A stretch of DNA of 64,000 nt. Source: Amycolatopsis sp. EV170708-02-1 (GTDB taxonomy: Bacteria > Actinomycetota > Actinomycetes > Mycobacteriales > Pseudonocardiaceae). The translations under genes were made by a program, and so were the position numbers. The notes under the pieces were generated by a model. It saw nothing but the letters and a program-made list of their open reading frames with translations. It did not search any database and was not told the origin of the DNA. Shown in pieces: positions 58,124-64,000 of this stretch (position 1 is its first letter; the number at the start of each line of letters is the position of its first letter). Where the stretch lies: NCBI RefSeq assembly GCF_022479115.1, contig NZ_CP092497.1, positions 3,720,001 through 3,784,000 on the forward strand, given 5' to 3'.

Positions 58124-59503
58124 CTAGGTGACTTCGAAGATGGCCTCGCGCAAGGCCTGGGTGGCGCCGCCGAAAGCGTGCTTCGCGGCGGCGCCGTACC
58201 CGATGATGAGCCCTTCGCGCTGCGGCTCGCCGATCCAGTGACCGCTGAGCCCTTCGAGCCCGATCGCGCGACGGCGGCAGGCGGCCAGCACCTCCATCTC
58301 CTTCGGGAGCTCGCCGGGGAACTGGAGCACCAGATGCAGCCCGGCGGAGATCCCTTGCGGCAGCACGGAATCCGGTAAGGCCGCGAGCAGCCTGTCCCGC
58401 CGGGAGCGGTACTCGACACGGCACCGGCGGATGTGCTGGTCGTAGGCGCCCGATTCGATCAGTTCGGCCAACGCCAGCTGGTCCAGCAACGCCGGCCGCG
58501 CCCCGCTCTCGGCCAGCGCCGTGCGCACCGGTTCGACCAGGAAGCGCGGCAGCACCATCCACCCCAGCCGGAGCGACGGCGCGAGCGTCTTGCTCGTCGT
58601 GCCCACGTACACGACCCGTTCCGGTGCCAGCGCCTGCAACGCACCGACCTGCTGGTGGTCGAACCGGAACTCGCCGTCGTAGTCGTCCTCGATGACGACG
58701 GCGCCGGTTTCCTCCGCCCACCGGGTGAGTTCCGCCCGTCGCCGCGGGGCGAGTGTGACGCCCAGCGGGTACTGGTGTGCCGGGGTGACCACCACCGCCG
58801 GACTGTCCAAAGCGGACACCGTGATCCCGTGGTCGTCGACGGGGACACCGACCACGCGGGGACCGTTGGCGGCGGCGATGTTCCGGTAGATGTGCAGCGA
58901 CGGGTTCTCGAACGCGATCTCGTCCGCGCCGCGCGCGTGCAGGACCCGCGCCAGGATCGCGATCGCGTGCGAGAACCCGGAACACACCAGGATGCGGGCG
59001 GGGTCGGCGATCACGCCGCGGCTGCGGGCGAGATACGCGGCGAGCGTCTCCCGCAGTTCCGCGGCGCCGGATTCGGCCGTGTAGTCGAACGCCGTCATCG
59101 GTGCCCGGTGCAGGGCCCGGCGGGTGGCCGCCAGCCAGGCGGACCGGGGGAACGCGGACAGGTTCGGCCTGCCGGGGCGCAGATCCCAGCGCGGCGCCGG
59201 GTCGCGCGGGACGGGCCTCGGCGGCGACGCGGGCAGCGCGCCCGCCGTCGCGACCCGGGTCGGGGCGCCCTGCGCCGTCCGCAGGTAGCCCTCGGCGGCG
59301 AGGTCGGCGTACACGCGGGTGACCGTCCCCCTGGCGACCCCGAGGTCCTGCGCCAGCGCCCTGGTCGAGGGCACCGCGGCGCCCGCTTGCCAGCGCCCTT
59401 CCCGGATGGCCGCGCGGATCGCCGTCGCGAGCCCGGTCCGGCCGCTTTCGGGACGCCAGTCCAGGTGGACGTCTATTCCCGAACTGGACCATGATTCTGC
59501 CAT
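58124..59503 (-). CDS. MocR/PdxR-like regulator (GntR HTH fused to aminotransferase-type domain)
   Basis: 459 residues from ATG 59503. GntR-type HTH (~18-80; LATAIRAAIREGRWQAGAAVPSTRALAQDLGVARGTVTRVYADLAAEGYL), then a class I aminotransferase domain (~110-455) with the PLP Lys in VGTTSKTLAPSLRLGWMVLP and IEDDYDGEFRFDHQ. Such proteins sense PLP or an amino compound. Divergent from the AhpD-like and PEP-mutase-like pair, with direct repeats between, so it probably controls them. Confidence 0.9.
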   Translation of the reverse strand: MAESWSSSGIDVHLDWRPESGRTGLATAIRAAIREGRWQAGAAVPSTRALAQDLGVARGTVTRVYADLAAEGYLRTAQGAPTRVATAGALPASPPRPVPRDPAPRWDLRPGRPNLSAFPRSAWLAATRRALHRAPMTAFDYTAESGAAELRETLAAYLARSRGVIADPARILVCSGFSHAIAILARVLHARGADEIAFENPSLHIYRNIAAANGPRVVGVPVDDHGITVSALDSPAVVVTPAHQYPLGVTLAPRRRAELTRWAEETGAVVIEDDYDGEFRFDHQQVGALQALAPERVVYVGTTSKTLAPSLRLGWMVLPRFLVEPVRTALAESGARPALLDQLALAELIESGAYDQHIRRCRVEYRSRRDRLLAALPDSVLPQGISAGLHLVLQFPGELPKEMEVLAACRRRAIGLEGLSGHWIGEPQREGLIIGYGAAAKHAFGGATQALREAIFEVT

Positions 59504-59516
59504 GTGACTGGACCAT
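59483..59516. promoter_or_regulatory. Direct repeats ACTGGACCAT, MocR-type operator
   Basis: ACTGGACCAT occurs at 59483 and 59507, 24 bp apart, with a weaker inverted GGGCCAGT at 59521. The first copy lies in the MocR gene's own start region. Direct-repeat sites of this kind are typical of MocR/PdxR regulators. Confidence 0.65.
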
Positions 59517-59549
59517 ACTCGTGGGCCAGTCGCCGCTAGATTCGACGGC

Positions 59550-60014
59550 ATGACCGAGCGAATCCACGTGGGCAAACGAGTGCCCGAGATCTACCAGGCC
59601 ATGGCGAAGCTGCAGGCCGAAGTCGAGAAGGCCGCCGCCAACGCCGGTGTCGACCAGAAGATCCTCGAACTGGTGAAGATGCGGTCTTCACAGATCAACC
59701 ACTGCGCGTTCTGCCTCGACATGCACTCCCACGACGCGTTGCAGATGGGCGAGTCGCCCCGGCGGCTGTTCGTGCTCCAGGGCTGGCGCGAGACCGAGCT
59801 GTTCACCGAGCAGGAGCGCGCCGCGCTCGCGCTCACCGAGGCGATCACCAATGTCGCGACCCTGCACGACGTCCCGGACGACGTCTACGAAGAGGCCACC
59901 CGCGTCTTCACCGAGGAGCAGTACCGCGCCATCGTCTGGGAGGCCATCGCGATCAACAGCTGGAACCGGATGTGCGTGACCAGCCACGCGCCGCTGCCCG
60001 AGCGCGCCGAATGA
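59550..60014 (+). CDS. Carboxymuconolactone decarboxylase/AhpD-like protein
   Basis: 154 residues. The redox-type motif is HCAFCLDMHSHDAL (CxxC with downstream His, AhpD type), preceded by VKMRSSQINHCAF; it continues ERAALALTEAITNVATLHDVPDDVYEEATRVFTEEQ and WEAIAINSWNRMCV. Such proteins act in peroxide defence or thiol chemistry. ATGA overlap with the next gene. Confidence 0.9.
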   Translation: MTERIHVGKRVPEIYQAMAKLQAEVEKAAANAGVDQKILELVKMRSSQINHCAFCLDMHSHDALQMGESPRRLFVLQGWRETELFTEQERAALALTEAITNVATLHDVPDDVYEEATRVFTEEQYRAIVWEAIAINSWNRMCVTSHAPLPERAE

Positions 60015-60754
60015 CGGCGGCCCGGCTGCGGGAACTGCACGTCGCGGGAACCCCGCTGCTCCTGCCGAACGCGTGGGACGCCGACAGCGCGCGGCTCGTG
60101 GAAGCCGCCGGATTCCCGGTCGTGGCGACGAGTTCGTTCGCCGTGGCCAAGGTCCTGGGGTACGAGGACGGGGAGGACGCGCCAGCCGGCGAGATGTTCG
60201 CGGCCGCCGCGAGGATCGCGCGGGCGGTCTCGGTGCCGGTGACCGTCGACGCGGAAGGCGGGTACGGGCTCGAAGCGGGAGAACTCGCGGCGAGGCTGGC
60301 CGAAGCGGGTGCCGTCGGCTGCAACTACGAAGACACCGATCACGCCTCGGGCGGAGTCCGATCGTTGGAGGCGCAGGCGGAACGGGTCGCGGAGTTGCGC
60401 GAGGCCGCCGGGGACGCACTGGTGATCAACGCCCGCGTCGACGTCTTCCTCGGCGCGTCCGACGAACGAGCGGTACTGGACGACGCGATCTTGCGGGCCA
60501 AGGCGTATCTGGAGGCCGGGGCGGACTGCGTCTACCCGATCATGGTGAAGTCGCCGGAAGTGCTGGGCGAGTTCGTGAAGGCGGTGGCGCCGGGGGCGGT
60601 CAACGCCGCTCCGATGCCCGGAGGCCCCGATCTCTCCGCGCTCGCCGCACTGGGGGTGGCGCGGATCTCGCTGGGTACCGGGCTGTGGAAGTCGGTCCGC
60701 GCGGATCTCCGCGCGAAGCTGACCGGGCTGACGGCGGGAAAGCTGCCGTACTAA
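60011..60754 (+). CDS. Isocitrate lyase/PEP mutase-family protein
   Basis: 247 residues. Marks: LLLPNAWDADSARLVEAAGFPVVATSSFAVAKVLGYEDGE, VTVDAEGGYG (metal Asp in DAEGGYG), GCNYEDTDHASGG, NARVDVFLGA, and GADCVYPIMVKSPEVLGEFVKAV. The family breaks or rearranges C-C or C-P bonds, such as methylisocitrate lyases. Here it is coupled to an AhpD-like gene and governed by a MocR regulator; substrate unknown. Confidence 0.88.
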   Translation: MTAARLRELHVAGTPLLLPNAWDADSARLVEAAGFPVVATSSFAVAKVLGYEDGEDAPAGEMFAAAARIARAVSVPVTVDAEGGYGLEAGELAARLAEAGAVGCNYEDTDHASGGVRSLEAQAERVAELREAAGDALVINARVDVFLGASDERAVLDDAILRAKAYLEAGADCVYPIMVKSPEVLGEFVKAVAPGAVNAAPMPGGPDLSALAALGVARISLGTGLWKSVRADLRAKLTGLTAGKLPY

Positions 60755-60767
60755 GGGGAAATGGGAA

Positions 60768-60814
60768 CCGGGGCGGTGCGGCCGGGGGCGTTGGTGCCGG
60801 CCGCACCGTCCCGG
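60768..60814. terminator. Hairpin terminator between convergent genes
   Basis: CCGGGGCGGTGCGGCCGG and CCGGCCGCACCGTCCCGG form an 18-bp stem with one mismatch and an 11-base loop, between the PEP-mutase-like gene and the symporter gene. Confidence 0.65.
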
Positions 60815-60817
60815 CGA

Positions 60818-62446
60818 TCAGTGGGCGACGGCCTTTTCGGCGCCCGCTCCGGTGAGGGACCGGACCTCCATCTCGGCGTACTTCTTCTGGTTGTGTTCCT
60901 TGGACAGCACGGTGCCGAGCCAGCCGAGGAAGAACGCGACCGGGATCGAGACGATGCCGGGGTTGTCCAGCGGGAACCAGTGGAAGTCGACGCCCTGGAT
61001 CATCGAGGCGCTCTTCCCGGTCTTGGCGTCGACGGGTTTACCCGAGACCGCCGGGGAGAACACGATCAGCACGATGCACACCGCGAGGCCGCCGTAGATG
61101 CTCCACAAGGCGCCTTGGGTGTTGAATCGCTTCCAGAACAGCGAGTAGAGGATCGTCGGCAGGTTCGCCGACGCGGCCACGGCGAACGCGAGCGCCACCA
61201 GGAACGCGATGTTCTGCCCGTTGGCGAGGATGCCGCCGAGGATCGCGACCGCGCCGATCACCAGCGCGGTGATCCGGGCGACCTTCACCTCCGAGGCCGG
61301 GCTCGCCTTGCCCTTCTTGATCACGTTGGCGTAGACGTCGTGCGCGAACGACGCCGACGCGGTGATCGTCAGTCCCGCGACCACGGCGAGGATCGTCGCG
61401 AACGCGATCGCCGCGATCAGGCCGAGCAGGATCGGTCCGCCGAGTTCCAGCGCCAGCAGCGGAGCCGCCGAGTTCACGCCACCGGGCGCGGCCTTGATCT
61501 TGTCCGCGCCGACGAGCGCGCCGGCACCGTAGCCGAGCACCAGCGTGAACAGGTAGAAGACGCCGATCAAGCCGATCGCCCACACCACGGAACGACGGGC
61601 TTCCTTCGCGGTCGGCACCGTGTAGAAGCGCATCAGGACGTGCGGCAGACCCGCGGTGCCGAGCACCAGCGCGATACCCAGCGACAGGAAGTCGAGCTTC
61701 GTCGTGCCGGTCTTGCCGTACTGGTTGCCCGGCCCGAGCAACGCCTCACCGGCCTTGCCCGCCTTGTCCACGGCGCCCTGCAGCAGCGCGGAAAGGTTGA
61801 AGCCGTACATGCCCAGCACCCACAGCGTCATCGCCAGCGCACCGACGATGAGCAGTGCCGCCTTGATGATCTGGACCCACGTGGTGCCCTTCATCCCGCC
61901 GATGAGCACGTAGGCGATCATGATGATGCCGACGATCACGATGATCGCGGCCTGCCCCGCCTTGCTCTCGATCCCGAGCAGCAGCGCGACGAGGCCACCG
62001 GCGCCCGCCATCTGCGCCAGCAGGTAGAAGAACGAGACGGCCAGGGTGGACGTCGCCGCCGCGGCCCGCACCGGGCGCTGCCTCATCCGGAAGGCCAGCA
62101 CGTCGCCCATGGTGAACTTGCCGGTGTTGCGCAGCAGTTCCGCGACCAGCAGCAACGCGACGAGCCACGCCACCAGGAAGCCGATGGAGTAGAGGAAACC
62201 GTCGTAGCCGTAGACGGCGATCGCGCCCGCGATCCCGAGGAACGAGGCGGCGGACAGGTAGTCACCCGCGATGGCGACGCCGTTCTGCGGGCCGGTGAAC
62301 GCGCGGCCTGCGGCGTAGTAGTCCGACGCGGTCTTCGTGTTGCGGCTGGCCCGGAACACGACGAACAGCGTGACCACCACGAACAGGCCGAAGATGGTGA
62401 TGTTGAGTACGGGGCTGCTGCCCTCGACTCCGGCGGCGAGGGTCAT
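60818..62446 (-). CDS. Cation/acetate symporter (ActP-like, SSS family)
   Basis: 542 residues with about 13 membrane segments. Features: ASDYYAAGRAFTGPQNGVAIAGDYLSAASFLGIAGAIAVYG, GLPHVLMRFYTVPTAKEARRSVVW and AVVAGLTITASASFAHDVYANVIKKGK, all typical of ActP. It takes up acetate or other short acids with sodium or protons. Its start overlaps the DUF485 stop (ATGA), and acetate uptake fits the nearby ethylmalonyl-CoA genes. Confidence 0.92.
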   Translation of the reverse strand: MTLAAGVEGSSPVLNITIFGLFVVVTLFVVFRASRNTKTASDYYAAGRAFTGPQNGVAIAGDYLSAASFLGIAGAIAVYGYDGFLYSIGFLVAWLVALLLVAELLRNTGKFTMGDVLAFRMRQRPVRAAAATSTLAVSFFYLLAQMAGAGGLVALLLGIESKAGQAAIIVIVGIIMIAYVLIGGMKGTTWVQIIKAALLIVGALAMTLWVLGMYGFNLSALLQGAVDKAGKAGEALLGPGNQYGKTGTTKLDFLSLGIALVLGTAGLPHVLMRFYTVPTAKEARRSVVWAIGLIGVFYLFTLVLGYGAGALVGADKIKAAPGGVNSAAPLLALELGGPILLGLIAAIAFATILAVVAGLTITASASFAHDVYANVIKKGKASPASEVKVARITALVIGAVAILGGILANGQNIAFLVALAFAVAASANLPTILYSLFWKRFNTQGALWSIYGGLAVCIVLIVFSPAVSGKPVDAKTGKSASMIQGVDFHWFPLDNPGIVSIPVAFFLGWLGTVLSKEHNQKKYAEMEVRSLTGAGAEKAVAH

Positions 62447-62784
62447 TTGGTCTCACTCTCGATGTCCGTGCGGATCTTCTCCGCGATGGGGTCGAGTTTC
62501 TTGTTCGCGTAGCGGACGTAGAGCCCCGTGATCACGAAGGTCGAAACGAACTGCAGCAGACCGAAGACCAGGCCGACGGTGATGTTGCCGACCAGCTTCG
62601 TGCTCATGAAGCCGTGCGCGTAGTCGGCGAGCAGGACGTAGAGCAGGTACCAGAGAAGGAACAAAGCCGATACGGGGAACACGAACCGGCGCAACCGAGC
62701 CCGCAGTTCCTTGAACTCCGCGCTGTCATGGGCTTTGTCCCAGTCCGTTTCCGGCGGACTGGGAGCGTTCGTTTCGGTACTCAT
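62443..62784 (-). CDS. DUF485 membrane protein
   Basis: 113 residues with two helices: LRARLRRFVFPVSALFLLWYLLYVLLADYAHGFMSTKLVGNITVGLVFGLLQFVSTFVITGLYVRYANKKLDPIAEKIR. The family is always paired with ActP-type symporters and likely acts as an accessory subunit. Overlaps actP by four bases. Confidence 0.92.
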   Translation of the reverse strand: MSTETNAPSPPETDWDKAHDSAEFKELRARLRRFVFPVSALFLLWYLLYVLLADYAHGFMSTKLVGNITVGLVFGLLQFVSTFVITGLYVRYANKKLDPIAEKIRTDIESETK

Positions 62785-62851
62785 CGTGCTCTCCTCGCAC
62801 CGCGAATGTGTTCCGCGACACGTTAAGGAGAGGTCAAGGAGACCGGAACCT

Positions 62852-64000
62852 TCAGCGGTTCAAACGTCTGCCGAGACGACGAACGGTCGACGAACGGTGG
62901 TCGGACCACGACGAAGGGGTCTCGGCTGTGCGATCGTCCAAGTGCAGCCGCAGCATGGCGGCCGTGGACCAGGCGGGAGGCCTGCCCCGCAAGGAAACCA
63001 CGATCATTACTCCGAATGCCAGCGGAACCGACCACGGCGCGGGCTGCGACACCAGGATCGCGGGCAGACCGCTCAGGCTGGGAACGAACAGGGCCACGAG
63101 GATCGAGCCCGAAGACGCGACGAGCCCGGCGAGGACACCGCTGATCGCGCCCGCGGCGGTGAGCCGGTTCCACCAGATGCCGAGCACCAGCAATGGGCAG
63201 AACGTCGACGCGGCCACGGTGAAACCCCAGGTGACGAGGACGCCCGCGTCCAATCTGGCCGACGGCAACGCGAGCAGGACCATCACCGCCGCCGCGCCGA
63301 GCACCGACCATCGGAGCCGCCGCAGGCCGCCGGGCGCGAGGTCGTGCGCGACCGCGCCGGAGATCACCAGCAGCAGCCCGAGCGACGTCGCCAGGAACGC
63401 GGCGAACGCGCCGGCCGTCAGCAGCCCGGTGAACAGCGATCCCGCCCAGCCGTCGTCGATCTGCGCCGGCAGCGCGACGACGACCGTGTCCGTCGCACCG
63501 GAGACGTACAGCTCGGGCACCAGCACCCGGCCGAAGACGCCGTAAACCCCGGGGAACAGGTAGAAAACGCCGAGCAGGGCGACGGTGATCGCCGCGGTCC
63601 GGCGGGCGGCGCGCCCGTCCGGGCTGGTGTGGAAGCGCATCAGGACATGCGGCAGGCCCATCGTGCCGAGCATGGTGGCGATCAGGATCGCCCACGTGCC
63701 GAGCAGCGGATAACCCTGGTCGCCGAGGTCGAGCAGCGGCCGCTGCCAGTCCGGCCCGCCCAGCGGGGCACCGCCCCGGACGGCGGGAACCGGGGTCCCC
63801 GCGGCGAAGTGCAGGGTCTCCCCGCTCCTGGCCACCAGCTCACCCGGCGGCAGGACCTGCTTTTCCGGGGTGAGCAAGGTGGTCGGCTCGCGCAGGGTCA
63901 GCGTCACGTCGATCTCGAAGGACAGCTGGGTGTCGCGGGCGAAGTGGGTGAATTCGACCGGATGCACCGAAGCCGATCGCTGCTCCGGGGAAACCTGGGA
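62852..64000 (-). CDS. Second SSS-family symporter, 5'-truncated by window edge
   Basis: At least 382 residues in view; the frame is open to the window end (SPEQRSASVHPVEFTHFARDTQ), so the true start lies beyond. Visible membrane helices include GLPHVLMRFHTSPDGRAARRTAAITVALLGVFYLFPGVYGVFGRVL, GLLLVISGAVAHDLAPGG and VLLALPSARLDAGVLVTWGFTVAASTFCPLLVLGIWWNRLTAAG. It resembles ActP-like symporters (paralogue of the gene at 60818) with an unusual large extracellular segment before GLPHV. The C terminus is short and basic. It is upstream of DUF485 and actP in the same direction. Confidence 0.85.
   Translation of the reverse strand, partial: SQVSPEQRSASVHPVEFTHFARDTQLSFEIDVTLTLREPTTLLTPEKQVLPPGELVARSGETLHFAAGTPVPAVRGGAPLGGPDWQRPLLDLGDQGYPLLGTWAILIATMLGTMGLPHVLMRFHTSPDGRAARRTAAITVALLGVFYLFPGVYGVFGRVLVPELYVSGATDTVVVALPAQIDDGWAGSLFTGLLTAGAFAAFLATSLGLLLVISGAVAHDLAPGGLRRLRWSVLGAAAVMVLLALPSARLDAGVLVTWGFTVAASTFCPLLVLGIWWNRLTAAGAISGVLAGLVASSGSILVALFVPSLSGLPAILVSQPAPWSVPLAFGVMIVVSLRGRPPAWSTAAMLRLHLDDRTAETPSSWSDHRSSTVRRLGRRLNR

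Overview
The window is high-GC DNA with dense genes, strong G/C bias at third codon positions, many GTG starts and short gaps. Gene content (DosR-type two-component system, DasR-type chitinase operators, ethylmalonyl-CoA genes, Rv1264-type cyclase, DivIVA-like coiled-coil protein) points to a mycelial actinomycete. I infer the Pseudonocardiaceae, most likely Amycolatopsis, from overall character and from the style of its intergenic palindromes; no 16S rRNA is present to prove it.

Layout. 1-5.8 kb: a UvrA2/DrrC-type ABC protein (cut by the window edge, frameshifted) divergent from its TetR regulator, then a dormancy-type block (deazaflavin oxidoreductase, PNPOx-fold protein, DevS/DevR-like kinase and regulator) and an ECF sigma factor. 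5.8-11.5 kb: three secreted GH18 chitinases, with DasR-like operators before both transcription units. 11.5-16.2 kb: RpiB-like isomerase, TetR, DM13 protein, zinc-type reductase, BASS transporter, hydrolase. 16.3-17 kb: a phage-flavoured protein with an internal duplication. 17-21 kb: dialkylglycine decarboxylase with a divergent LysR, and an MFS pump with a divergent MerR. 21-25 kb: a sugar-type oxidoreductase behind a double LacI-type operator, a GAF-ANTAR protein and a TetM-like ribosomal protection protein. 25-28.7 kb: a very large secreted GH87-like glucanase. 28.8-31.5 kb: a TetR, crotonase, AurF-like diiron oxygenase and small membrane protein operon. 31.5-36 kb: a GT87 membrane glycosyltransferase, a poly-G-tract membrane protein, an ArsR regulator and a small secreted protein.

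35.7-39.1 kb holds tRNA-Lys with a scar-like duplicated 3' end about 1.1 kb away, an L,D-transpeptidase lipoprotein, a small lipoprotein and tRNA-His. 39-51 kb is mostly housekeeping: oligoribonuclease, HerA-like ATPase, DUF3224, HtrA-like protease, M20 hydrolase with methyltransferase, AlkA-like glycosylase, M50 protease, ProA, universal stress protein with class III cyclase, and a DivIVA-like protein. 51-57 kb gathers ethylmalonyl/methylmalonyl-CoA genes (ccr, epimerase, thiolase, meaB), which in actinomycetes feed C2 assimilation and polyketide extender supply. 57-64 kb has a secreted cyclophilin, a MocR regulator divergent from an AhpD-like/PEP-mutase-like pair, and acetate-type symporters with DUF485.

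Two window-wide themes stand out. First, gaps between genes carry long, near-perfect inverted repeats of several families, often embedding a stop codon; the most elaborate is a three-direct plus three-inverted array of a 21-bp unit at 48194-48342. Second, several genes are broken by a single missing base in a G/C run (UvrA2, a chitinase, the DM13 protein, probably the GT87 gene), and one gene starts on a 12-G tract. This suggests homopolymer under-calling in the source sequence, though phase variation is possible for the G12 gene.
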